Shown: positions 13,485 to 20,291 of the stretch, in pieces | Layout of the letters: every line of letters begins with the position of its first letter | Position numbering within the stretch: the first letter of the stretch is position 1 | Assembly: GCA_963205525.1 (NCBI GenBank) | Contig: CAUJJP010000044.1 | Location: 1 to 20,291 of the forward strand | Direction of reading: 5' to 3' | Source: Pseudomonadota bacterium | GTDB lineage: Bacteria > Pseudomonadota > Gammaproteobacteria > Burkholderiales > Burkholderiaceae | Length of the DNA: 20,291 nt | Position numbers and translations under genes: made by a program | The notes under the pieces: generated by a model | Told to the model about the DNA's origin: nothing | What the model saw: the letters and a program-made list of their open reading frames with translations, nothing else | Databases searched by the model: none

Positions 13485-16400
13485 CTATGAGAGCGTTGCC
13501 CTTGCGCCACGGCGGCGCATCCAGGCGGCCAGGTCGTCCAGCCAGCCGTAGACCACCGGCACCACCACCAGGGTCAGCAGCGAGGAGGTGATGACGCCGC
13601 CGATCACCGCCTGCCCCATGGGCGCGCGCTGCTCCGAGCCCTCGCTGGCCGCGAACGCCAGCGGCAGCATGCCGAAGACCATCGCCAGCGTCGTCATCAG
13701 GATCGGCCGCAGGCGCACCCGGGCCGCGTGCAGCAGGGCCTGGTCGCGCGCCATCGGTGGCGCGCGCGTCCCGTCGGGCTGCGGCAGGCCCTCGCGCGCG
13801 CGGATCGTGAAGTCCACCAGCAGGATCGCGTTCTTCGTCACCAGCCCCATCAGCATCACGATGCCGATGACGCTGAACATGTTCAGCGAGGAGCGGAAGG
13901 CCAGCAGCATGCCCACCACCCCGACCAGGGTCAGCGGCAGCGAGCTCATCAGCGCCAGCGGCTGCAGAAAGCTGCGGAACTGGCTCGCCAGGATCATGTA
14001 GATGAACACCACCGCGAGCGCCAGCGCGCCCACCGCATAGCCGAAGGACTCGGTCATGTTCTTGGTGCTGCCGCCGAAGCTGTAGCGGTAGCCCGGCGGC
14101 AGCGCCACGCCGTCCAGCACGCGCCGGATCTCGGCCGAGACCTCGCCCGTGCTGCGCCCCAGGGTGTTGGCGTCGTAGTTGATCTCGCGGTTGAGGTCGC
14201 GCCGGTTGATCTGGTTCAGGCCGTGGCCGTCCTGCACCTGCACCAGCTGCGCCAGCGCCACCGTGCGCGGGCTGCCGTCGGTGCCGGGCGCCAGCAGCAG
14301 CGGCAGCTCGGCCAGGTCCTCGTTGCGCTGGCGCGCCGCAGGCGCAAGCTGCAGCCAGACGTCGTAGGACTCGCCGTCCGGCGCACGCCAGTTGCCCACC
14401 GCCTGACCCGCCAGCAGCGGGCGCAGCGCGGCGGCCACGGCCGAGGTGTTCAGCCCCAGGTCGGCCGCCGCGCGCCGGTTCGGGTGCAGCGCGGTCACCG
14501 GCTTGGCGGGCTCCAGCGAGCTCTGCAGGTCCACCAGCCCGTCGATGGCGGCGAGCTGCGGCCCGATCTGCCCCGCCAGCCGGGCCAGCTCGCCCAGGTC
14601 CGGCCCCTGCAGCGACCACTGCAGGGTCTTGCCGCCGCCGAGGTCGGGCACGCCGATGTTGGTGATGGTGATGCCCGGCACGCGCGCCAGCGCCTGGCGC
14701 ATCGGCAGCACCAGCGCGTCCACGCTGCGCGTGCGCTGGCCGCGGTCCACCAGCCGCACGTAGACGCTGCCGCGGTGGCGCCCGCGTGCGAAGCCGCTGT
14801 TCAGGCTCGCCACCGTGTAGCGCACCTCGGGCAGCTCGCGCAGGGCGGCGTCGATCTGGCGCGCGCGCGCCTCGGTCAGCGCCAGCGCGCTGCCCACCGT
14901 GGTCTCGAAGTTGATCTGCGTCTCCGAGAAGTCGGCCTTGGGAACGAACTCGGCACCCAGCACCGGAATCAGCGCCAGGCTGCCGAAAAAGCTGGCGGCG
15001 GCGACCGCCACCGTCGCCAGCCGGTGGCGCAGCGACCACGCCAGCACGCGCTGGTAGAGCAGGCCCAGGCGGTCGGTCAGGCGCTCGAAGGCGCCGGTGA
15101 GCCGGCCTATCGTTCGGTTGTACAGGCCGGCCCCGGCGTGCGCGTGACCGGCTTCGGGGTCGGGCCAGACGCTGGACAGCATGGGGTCCAGGGTGAAGCT
15201 GACGAACATCGAGATCAGCACCGCGGCGGCGATGGTGATGCCGAACTGGTGGAAGAACTTGCCGACGATGCCGCCCATGAAGCCGATCGGCAGGAACACG
15301 GCGACGATCGACAAGGTGGTGGCCAGCACCGCCATCCCGATCTCCTGCGTGCCGTCCAGCGCCGCGGCGTGCGCGCTCTTGCCCATCTGCACGTGGCGCA
15401 CGATGTTCTCGCGCACCACGATGGCGTCGTCGATCAGCAGCCCGACGCACAGGCTCATCGCCATCAGCGTGATGTTGTTGATCGAGAAGCCGAACGCATA
15501 CATGACGCCAAAGCTGCCGATCAGCGCGATCGGCAGCGTCAGCCCGGTGATCACGGTGCTGCGCCAGGAGTTGAGGAACAGGAAGACGATCAGCACCGTC
15601 AGCGCCGCGCCTTCGAGCAGGGTCTGGCGCACGTTGGCGACACCGGTGCGGATCGGGCGCGCGCCGTCGCGGTTGACCTCGGTGGCCATGCCCGGCGGCA
15701 GCTGGGCCGCGGTCTCGGCCAGCGCCTGCTGCAGGCCGTCGACGGTGGCGATGGTGTTCTCGCCCTGGCTCTTCTGCACCGACACCAGCACCGTGCGCTG
15801 GCCGTTGTACAGCGCCAGGCTGTCCACCTCCTGCGCGCCGTCGACGATCCTGGCCACCTGGCCGAGGGTGATCGCCACCGCGCCGCGGCGCGCGACCACG
15901 ATGGCCTCGAAGTCGCGCGGCTCCTTCAGCCGGGCGTCGATCTGCACCACACGTTCGCGCTCGCTGCTGCGCAGGCTGCCCAGCGGCAGTTCCTGGTTCT
16001 CGCTGCGCAGCGCGGCGCGCACCTGCTCGACCGACACGCCCCAGGCGCGCATGGCCTGCGGCTGCAGCTGCACCTGGACCTGGCGCTGCACGCCGCCGAT
16101 CACCGTCACCGCGCCCACGCCGCGCACGTTCTGCAGCCGGCGCGACAGCACCTGCTGGGCCCAGGTGGTGAGTTCCTGGGCGCTGCGGCTGCCGTCCGGC
16201 GACAGCACGGCGACGTCGAAGATCGGGTTGCTCGCCGGGTCGAAGCGCGAGACGCGCGGCTCCTCGACCTCGTCGTCGAGCTGCGGGCGCAGCAGGGCGA
16301 GCTTCTCGCGCACGTCCTCGGCGGCGCGCCGGCCGTCGATGTCGAGCTCGAACTGGACCACCGTGACCGAGCTGCCTTCGTAGGAGCGCGAGAAGATGGT

Positions 16401-16634
16401 GTCTATGCCGGCCACCGTGTTGACCGCTTCCTCGATCTTGCGCGTCAGCTCGGACTCGACGATCTCCGGGCTGGCGCCGGGGTAGTCGGCGGTCACCACC
16501 ACGGTCGGGAAGTCCACCTCCGGGAACTGGTCCACCGCCAGCCGCTGGTAGCTGAAGCCGCCGAGCACGACCAGCGCCAGCATCAGCATCGTCGCCAGCA
16601 CCGGGTTGGCGATCGAGATGCGGGTGAACCACAT
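13485..16634 (-). CDS. RND efflux permease (AcrB/MdtB-like, HAE-1 type)
   Basis: The protein has 1049 residues, the normal length for hydrophobe/amphiphile RND pumps. It has 12 predicted transmembrane segments: the first at ~10-28, a cluster at ~340-540, and another after a second large periplasmic loop, ~860-1035. Proton-relay residues are present: Asp402 and Asp403 in GLLIDDAIVVREN, and Lys934 in MGLVTKNAILLVDF. The N-terminal FTRISIANPVLATMLMLALVV and PEVDFPTVVVTADYPGASPE are diagnostic. It exports drugs, dyes, detergents or similar amphiphiles by proton antiport; substrate range cannot be read from the sequence. The ATG at 16634 follows the adaptor stop by 15 nt, with AGGA 12 nt upstream. 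The sequence is closer to the MdtB/MdtC/MexK branch than to AcrB itself, by impression. Confidence 0.94.
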   Translation of the reverse strand: MWFTRISIANPVLATMLMLALVVLGGFSYQRLAVDQFPEVDFPTVVVTADYPGASPEIVESELTRKIEEAVNTVAGIDTIFSRSYEGSSVTVVQFELDIDGRRAAEDVREKLALLRPQLDDEVEEPRVSRFDPASNPIFDVAVLSPDGSRSAQELTTWAQQVLSRRLQNVRGVGAVTVIGGVQRQVQVQLQPQAMRAWGVSVEQVRAALRSENQELPLGSLRSSERERVVQIDARLKEPRDFEAIVVARRGAVAITLGQVARIVDGAQEVDSLALYNGQRTVLVSVQKSQGENTIATVDGLQQALAETAAQLPPGMATEVNRDGARPIRTGVANVRQTLLEGAALTVLIVFLFLNSWRSTVITGLTLPIALIGSFGVMYAFGFSINNITLMAMSLCVGLLIDDAIVVRENIVRHVQMGKSAHAAALDGTQEIGMAVLATTLSIVAVFLPIGFMGGIVGKFFHQFGITIAAAVLISMFVSFTLDPMLSSVWPDPEAGHAHAGAGLYNRTIGRLTGAFERLTDRLGLLYQRVLAWSLRHRLATVAVAAASFFGSLALIPVLGAEFVPKADFSETQINFETTVGSALALTEARARQIDAALRELPEVRYTVASLNSGFARGRHRGSVYVRLVDRGQRTRSVDALVLPMRQALARVPGITITNIGVPDLGGGKTLQWSLQGPDLGELARLAGQIGPQLAAIDGLVDLQSSLEPAKPVTALHPNRRAAADLGLNTSAVAAALRPLLAGQAVGNWRAPDGESYDVWLQLAPAARQRNEDLAELPLLLAPGTDGSPRTVALAQLVQVQDGHGLNQINRRDLNREINYDANTLGRSTGEVSAEIRRVLDGVALPPGYRYSFGGSTKNMTESFGYAVGALALAVVFIYMILASQFRSFLQPLALMSSLPLTLVGVVGMLLAFRSSLNMFSVIGIVMLMGLVTKNAILLVDFTIRAREGLPQPDGTRAPPMARDQALLHAARVRLRPILMTTLAMVFGMLPLAFAASEGSEQRAPMGQAVIGGVITSSLLTLVVVPVVYGWLDDLAAWMRRRGARATLS

Positions 16635-16649
16635 GGGCGGCGCGGTTCC

Positions 16650-17768
16650 TCAGGGCAGCGCCACCGGCGTGCCGGACGCCAGCAATCCAACGCTGCCGCG
16701 CAGCACGACGGCCGACTCGGGCACCGCGTCGCCGACCGCCAGTGCCGGCTCCGGCGCGCCGCCGAAGCTGGCCAGGCCGCGGTCGCCCGGCGTCAGATCG
16801 ACCCGCTTCACGCGACGGTCCTGCACCAGCAGCAGCGCCGGCCGGGCGCCGTCCAGGCGCAGCGCGGACAGCGGCACCACGCGGGCGGGCGTGCGCGCGA
16901 CCTCCACCTCGCCCTGTGCGAACAGGCCGTGGCGCAGGCCGGGTGCGCCGTCCAGCGCCAGATAGACCATCACCGCCCGGGTTCCGGCCTGGGTGGCCGG
17001 CGCGATGCGTGTGACGCGCGCGCCCACGGGCTCGACCAGCCCCTCCACGTTCAGCCGGGCGCGCTGGCCGGGACGCAGCGCCGCGACCTCGGCCGGCGCC
17101 AGCGCGGCCGCCAGCTCGAGCGCGCCCAGGTCGACGATCTCGAGCACGCGCGCGTCCACCCCCAGGCGTTCGCCGGGCTGCACGAAGCGCTGCGCCACGA
17201 TGCCGTCTATCGGCGCCGTCAGCACGCTGTCGCGCACCGACTTGCGCGCGATCTCCACCGCCGCCTGCGCTGCCGCCAAGGTGGCGCGCGCCCCGGCCAG
17301 GTTGGACTCCGAGGTCTGCAGCGCGTGCTGCGAGATGAAGCCCTGGCCGACCAGGGCGCGGTTGTTGGCCAGCGCGCGCTCGGCGATCTCGAGCTGCGCG
17401 CGCGCGTTGGCGGCCTGGTCCTCGGCCTGGCGCAGCCGCCACGCGAACTCGGTGTCGTCCAGCCGCGCCAGCACCTGGCCGGCGCGCACCGGCTCGCCTT
17501 CGCGCAGGTCCAGCACCTTCAGCTCGGCGGCCACGCGCGCCTTCACCAGCGCGCTGCGCAGCGCCTGCACGCTGCCGCTGAGCGCCACCGTGCGCACCAG
17601 CGGCTGGGTGGCGGCGTGTGCGATGTCGGGCGCGGCGAGCTGCAGCGCCGCCGTCGTCGGCGCCGCCGGCTTCGCCGACGGGCCGCTGCGCGACAGCCAG
17701 GGCAGGGCGGCGAGCGCCAGCGCAAGAAGACCGGCGGCGATCCAGCCGCTGCGGCGAGACATCCTCAT
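16650..17768 (-). CDS. RND efflux periplasmic adaptor (membrane fusion protein)
   Basis: The protein has 372 residues. A basic start and hydrophobic 9-25 segment give an N-terminal signal/anchor without a lipobox cysteine. Then come a lipoyl/barrel-sandwich half (VKARVAAELKVLDLREGEPV, GQVLARLDDTEFAWRL), an alpha-helical hairpin (~110-170, Ala/Gln-rich), the second lipoyl half (SVRDSVLTAPIDGIVAQRFVQPGERL) and a beta-barrel domain (~205-290). It links the permease to TolC across the periplasm. The gene begins 18 nt after the tetR stop; CAGG precedes the ATG at 17768, and a second in-frame ATG at 17762 is an alternative start. The short leader contains an imperfect 11-bp tandem repeat (CTCATGGCCTG/CTCATGGTCTG, 17765-17786). 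Confidence 0.92.
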   Translation of the reverse strand: MRMSRRSGWIAAGLLALALAALPWLSRSGPSAKPAAPTTAALQLAAPDIAHAATQPLVRTVALSGSVQALRSALVKARVAAELKVLDLREGEPVRAGQVLARLDDTEFAWRLRQAEDQAANARAQLEIAERALANNRALVGQGFISQHALQTSESNLAGARATLAAAQAAVEIARKSVRDSVLTAPIDGIVAQRFVQPGERLGVDARVLEIVDLGALELAAALAPAEVAALRPGQRARLNVEGLVEPVGARVTRIAPATQAGTRAVMVYLALDGAPGLRHGLFAQGEVEVARTPARVVPLSALRLDGARPALLLVQDRRVKRVDLTPGDRGLASFGGAPEPALAVGDAVPESAVVLRGSVGLLASGTPVALP

Positions 17769-17786
17769 GGCCTGCTCATGGTCTGC

Positions 17787-18425
17787 TCACGGCCGCGCCA
17801 CCAGCCCGTGCAGCACCAGCTCGAGCTGCATCTGCAGCACCGCCATCGGGTCCAGCTCGACGCCGTGCACCGCGCAGGCTCCGAAGGAATGGCAGTGCAA
17901 GGCCATGAAGATCATGGGCGCGATCAGCACGTGCACCACCTCGTGCACCGGCAGCGGGCGGAACTCGCCGCACGCGATGCCGCGCTCGACCGCGCTGGAA
18001 AGCATGCGGTCGGCCGGCGAGATCACCTCGTCGACATAGAACTGAGCCAGCTCGGGGAAGTTGCGCACCTCGGCGACCATGACCTTGTGGATGCCGGCGG
18101 CGGGCGTGTTGCCGAAGCGCTCCCACCAGACCTGCATCAGCGTGCCCAGCAGCGCCGCGGTCGACCCCTGGTGGCTGGCCACCAGGTCCTGGCCTTCGGC
18201 GATCAGCAGGCTGAGCTTTTGCCGCACCACGGCCTTGAACAGCTCTTCCTTGCTCGGGTAGTAGAGGTAGAGCGTGCCCTTGGAGACGCCGGCGCGGCGT
18301 GCCACCTCCTCGGTACGGGCGGCGGCGAAGCCCTTTTCGACGAAGACGTCGAGTGCCGCGTCCAGCAGCTCCTGCGGACGGGTGTGCTTGCGCCTTTGGC
18401 GCAGAGGGGGCGGTGGCGAATCCAT
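17787..18425 (-). CDS. TetR/AcrR-family repressor of the efflux operon
   Basis: The protein has 212 residues. The N-terminal DNA-binding domain (~15-65) has the TetR helix-turn-helix TEEVARRAGVSKGTLYLYYPSKEELFKAVV; the rest is an all-helical ligand-binding domain that I cannot match to a known ligand. Unusually, it is the first gene of the operon it probably controls, not divergent from it. A 20-bp imperfect palindrome lies directly before its ATG, between the -10 (TACACT) and the start codon, where binding would block transcription of the whole tetR-adaptor-permease-pcm-tolC unit. Residues 1-14 are Pro- and basic-rich, not part of the domain. Confidence 0.92.
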   Translation of the reverse strand: MDSPPPPLRQRRKHTRPQELLDAALDVFVEKGFAAARTEEVARRAGVSKGTLYLYYPSKEELFKAVVRQKLSLLIAEGQDLVASHQGSTAALLGTLMQVWWERFGNTPAAGIHKVMVAEVRNFPELAQFYVDEVISPADRMLSSAVERGIACGEFRPLPVHEVVHVLIAPMIFMALHCHSFGACAVHGVELDPMAVLQMQLELVLHGLVARP

Positions 18426-18445
18426 ATGACTGACCAGTCGGTCAT
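18426..18445. promoter_or_regulatory. TetR-type operator at the efflux operon start
   Basis: The 20-bp imperfect palindrome ATGACTGACC/AGTCGGTCAT matches its own reverse complement at 16 of 20 positions and resembles the TGACTGACnnGTCAGTCA-like sites of many AcrR/TetR repressors. It abuts the tetR ATG (18425) and covers the expected transcription start. Confidence 0.7.
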
Positions 18446-18446
18446 T

Positions 18447-18452
18447 AGTGTA
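18447..18452 (-). promoter_or_regulatory. -10 element of the tetR-efflux operon
   Basis: TACACT on the minus strand, directly upstream of the operator, leaves a 21-nt stretch to the ATG. A -35 match is not evident. Confidence 0.4.
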
Positions 18453-18495
18453 GACCTGTCCGGTGACCGGCGCGCTCGCCGGGCGTCGCCGGCCC

Positions 18496-18501
18496 TATGA
18501 T
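18496..18501 (+). promoter_or_regulatory. -10 element for uppP
   Basis: TATGAT matches the -10 consensus at 5 of 6 positions and lies 30 nt before the GTG start at 18532. No convincing -35 is visible. Confidence 0.45.
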
Positions 18502-18531
18502 CCGCCGCTTTGTGTCCAGGGAAGGGCGGGC

Positions 18532-19389
18532 GTGGACCCCTTGCTGTTGCTGAAGGCCGCGGCCATGGGGCTGGTCGAGGGCCTGACCGAGTTCCTGCCG
18601 ATCTCCTCCACGGGACACCTCATCCTCGCGGGTGCGCTGCTGGACTTCGGCGGCCCGAGTGCCGGCGTGTTCGAGATCGCGATCCAGACCGGCGCCATGA
18701 TCGCCGTGCTGTGGGAGTACCGCGCCCGGCTGGCCTGGACCCTGCGCGGCGTCGGGCGCGACCCGCTGGTGCAGCGCTTCGTGCGCAACGTGGCGATCGC
18801 CTTCGCGCCCGCGGTGGTGTTCGGCCTCGCCCTGGGCAGCACGATCAAGCGCCACCTGTTCGCCCCGGTGCCGGTGGCGGTGGCGCTGGTGCTGGGCGGC
18901 CTGCTCATGCTGTGGATCGAAGCCCGCCACAAGCGCCTGTACGGCGCGCGCGACCTGCAGGGCAGCCGGCAGGCGCGGGTGGAGACGGTGGACGACATGA
19001 GCGCCGCCGACGCGCTCAAGGTCGGCCTCCTGCAGTGCCTGGCACTGATCCCCGGCACCAGCCGCTCGGGCGCGACCATCATGGGTGCGCTGGTGCTCGG
19101 CCTGTCGCGCAAGGCGGCCACCGAGTTCAGCTTCTACCTCGCGATCCCGACCCTGATCGGTGCCGGCGTCTACTCGGTGTGGAAGGAACGCGCGCTGCTG
19201 TCGGCGCAGGACCTGCCGCTGTTCGCGGTCGGCACCGTGGTCGCCTTCTTCAGCGCCCTGGCCTGCATACGCTGGCTGATCCGCTTCGTCAGCACGCACG
19301 ACTTCGTGCCCTTCGCCTGGTACCGCATCGTCTTCGGCGCCATCGTGCTGGCGAGCGCGGCCAGCGGCATGGTCAGCTGGTCGGCTTGA
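18532..19389 (+). CDS. uppP: Undecaprenyl-diphosphate phosphatase (UppP/BacA)
   Basis: This 285-residue integral membrane enzyme dephosphorylates undecaprenyl pyrophosphate to recycle the lipid carrier for peptidoglycan, O-antigen and other envelope polymers; overproduction gives bacitracin resistance. Both signature motifs are intact: [15 protein letters not shown] (Glu16, Glu20, Ser26, His29) and PGTSRSGAT (Ser177, Arg178). Several transmembrane segments follow, consistent with a polytopic membrane protein. The GTG at 18532 is preferred because it follows a strong AGGGAAGGG ribosome-binding site and gives the expected length (E. coli 273); a longer in-frame ATG at 18463 would add 23 residues and include the putative -10. 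It is divergent from the efflux operon and overlaps the 3' end of trmB by 17 nt. Confidence 0.94.
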   Translation: MDPLLLLKAAAMGLVEGLTEFLPISSTGHLILAGALLDFGGPSAGVFEIAIQTGAMIAVLWEYRARLAWTLRGVGRDPLVQRFVRNVAIAFAPAVVFGLALGSTIKRHLFAPVPVAVALVLGGLLMLWIEARHKRLYGARDLQGSRQARVETVDDMSAADALKVGLLQCLALIPGTSRSGATIMGALVLGLSRKAATEFSFYLAIPTLIGAGVYSVWKERALLSAQDLPLFAVGTVVAFFSALACIRWLIRFVSTHDFVPFAWYRIVFGAIVLASAASGMVSWSA

Positions 19390-20101
19390 GGAAGAGCAGG
19401 TCCCACACGCCGTGGCCGAGCTTCAGGCCGCGGCGCTCGAACTTGGTCTGCGGGCGCCAGGCCGGTTTCGGCGCGTAGCCGGGCGCGCTGTTGACCAGCC
19501 CCGGGGCTTCGCCCAGCACCTGCAGCATCTGCTCGGCATAGGGCTGCCAGTCGGTCGCGCAGTGCAGGTAGCCGCCGGGCGCGAGCCGGCTCGCCAGCAG
19601 CTCGACGAACGCCGGCTGCACCAGGCGGCGCTTGTGGTGGCGCTTCTTGTGCCAGGGGTCGGGGAACCACAGGTGCACACCCGCCAGGCTGGCGGGCGCG
19701 ATCATCTCGCGCAGCACCTCCACCGCGTCGTGGCGCACGATGCGCAGGTTGGCGAGCCCCTGCTCGCCGATGTGCTTGAGCAGGGCGCCGACGCCGGCTT
19801 CGTGCACCTCGACGCCGATGAAGTCGTGATCCGGCAGTGCCGCCGCCACCTGTGCCGTGGCGTCGCCCATGCCGAAGCCGATCTCCAGGATGCAGGGCGC
19901 CTGGCGGCCGAAGACCTGCGACAACACCAGCGGCTGGGGCTGCAAGGGCAGCACGAAGCGCGGCCCCAGTTCGGCCAGCGCGCGTTGCTGGCCGCTGCCC
20001 ATGCGCCCGGCGCGCAGGACGTAGCTGCGCAGCGGGCGGCGCGGGGCGTCGGTGCCGGCGTCGACGGGCGGGGTGTGCGGATCGGGGAGGGTCGCGGACA
20101 T
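19373..20101 (-). CDS. trmB: tRNA (guanine-N7)-methyltransferase
   Basis: This 242-residue SAM-dependent enzyme forms m7G46 in the variable loop of tRNA. The Rossmann SAM site is [15 protein letters not shown], followed by [18 protein letters not shown]; the family signature [20 protein letters not shown], then [16 protein letters not shown] and TKFERRG, are all present, including the catalytic Asp of PDPWHK. The ATG at 20101 (MSATLPDP) is chosen over an in-frame ATG at 20176, which would add 25 residues running back across a -10-like TACGAT. No Shine-Dalgarno is present; TACGAT ends 9 nt before the ATG. It is convergent with uppP, sharing 17 nt, and lies divergent from a tRNA gene. Confidence 0.94.
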   Translation of the reverse strand: MSATLPDPHTPPVDAGTDAPRRPLRSYVLRAGRMGSGQQRALAELGPRFVLPLQPQPLVLSQVFGRQAPCILEIGFGMGDATAQVAAALPDHDFIGVEVHEAGVGALLKHIGEQGLANLRIVRHDAVEVLREMIAPASLAGVHLWFPDPWHKKRHHKRRLVQPAFVELLASRLAPGGYLHCATDWQPYAEQMLQVLGEAPGLVNSAPGYAPKPAWRPQTKFERRGLKLGHGVWDLLFLKPTS

Positions 20102-20110
20102 CGGGGCGGC

Positions 20111-20116
20111 ATCGTA
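20111..20116 (-). promoter_or_regulatory. -10 element for trmB (short or no leader)
   Basis: TACGAT on the minus strand with 9 nt to the ATG at 20101; TSS would be at or within a few bases of the start codon. No Shine-Dalgarno. Confidence 0.4.
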
Positions 20117-20160
20117 GCGGCAAGCAGCTGCCGCAAGCCGCCCCGATCGGCGCTGCCGCA

Positions 20161-20190
20161 TTCCACCGGAGTCCACCGGATGTCACCGAT
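20161..20190. repeat. Three 10-bp tandem repeats upstream of the tRNA gene
   Basis: TTCCACCGGA, GTCCACCGGA and TGTCACCGAT follow each other with a 10-bp period (core YCACCGR). They lie 21 bp before the tRNA -10 element, on one face of the helix. Function unknown; possibly a chance expansion. Confidence 0.5.
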
Positions 20191-20210
20191 ACCGTCCGCA
20201 GCCAGCGCGG

Positions 20211-20216
20211 TAATAT
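20211..20216 (+). promoter_or_regulatory. -10 element for the tRNA-Gly gene
   Basis: TAATAT lies 15 nt before the first base of the mature tRNA, giving a short 5' leader. A -35 is not obvious. Confidence 0.4.
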
Positions 20217-20230
20217 CGCCGCCGCACGAC

Positions 20231-20291
20231 GCGGGCGTCGTTCAATGGCAGGACCTGAGCTTCCCAAGCTCAAGACGTGGGTTCGATTCCC
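20231..20291 (+). tRNA. tRNA-Gly (anticodon CCC), 3' end cut by the window edge
   Basis: The acceptor strand GCGGGCG (20231-20237), D-arm GTTC...GGAC, anticodon stem TGAGC/GCTCA around loop TTCCCAA (anticodon CCC) and the T-arm GTGGG-TTCGATT-CCC all fit tRNA-Gly. About 13 nt (rest of the T-stem, acceptor 3' strand and discriminator) lie beyond the window. CCC reads GGG codons, useful in this GC-rich genome. Confidence 0.93.

Noticed and set aside
13728..18500. Very long plus-strand open frame (about 1590 codons) opposite the efflux genes
   Set aside because: It is antisense to three well-recognised genes; its His/Gln/Arg/Ala-rich translation is typical of reading high-GC genes on the wrong strand, and it crosses the tetR promoter region.
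1..20291. CRISPR array, prophage, toxin-antitoxin or defence cluster
   Set aside because: No spaced repeats of the right size and no matching genes; apart from the left edge the window is made of recognisable chromosomal genes.

Overview
The window is about 20.3 kb of very GC-rich (roughly 70% by eye), densely coding DNA from a Gram-negative proteobacterium. Lipid A/Kdo genes, a TolC outer-membrane channel, a full RND pump and NarX/NarL-type signalling all fit that. The pcm-tolC pair, known from Stenotrophomonas maltophilia, and a Kdo kinase domain point to Xanthomonadales (Lysobacterales) or a near relative. This placement is an inference from gene content, not from a marker gene.

Left edge (1-417): insertion-sequence debris. 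An IS630-type transposase N-terminus is cut off by what looks like the end of a second, IS21-like element that runs out of the window to the left. Then, all on the minus strand, come an alkylation-repair pair (Ada-AraC-AlkA fusion plus Ogt, 5127 to 3125), a nitrate/nitrite-type sensor kinase and regulator (narX-narL, 3070 to 475) and, upstream of the repair pair, a small membrane protein (5516 to 5223). An FNR/Anr-like box lies between ogt and narX.

Centre (5664-11307): a LytS/AlgZ-type kinase and LytTR regulator on the minus strand, divergent from an AlgC-type phosphomannomutase/phosphoglucomutase on the plus strand. The latter is followed by one continuous gene encoding a Kdo transferase (WaaA) fused to a Kdo kinase (KdkA). 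This is a cell-envelope and LPS precursor block.

Right part (11285-18425, minus strand): a compact operon tetR - periplasmic adaptor - RND permease - pcm-like methyltransferase - tolC, i.e. a self-contained tripartite efflux pump. A TetR-type palindrome sits just before the tetR start codon. Divergent from it is uppP (undecaprenyl-diphosphate phosphatase, plus strand). uppP converges on trmB (tRNA m7G46 methyltransferase, minus strand), and a tRNA-Gly(CCC) gene is cut by the right edge.

Most notable: the WaaA-KdkA fusion; the FNR-like box before narX; a recurring TAnnnT -10-like hexamer 6-9 nt before several start codons that lack Shine-Dalgarno sequences, suggesting leaderless mRNAs; and 3' overlaps at both convergent gene pairs. 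I found no CRISPR array, phage or classical defence system.
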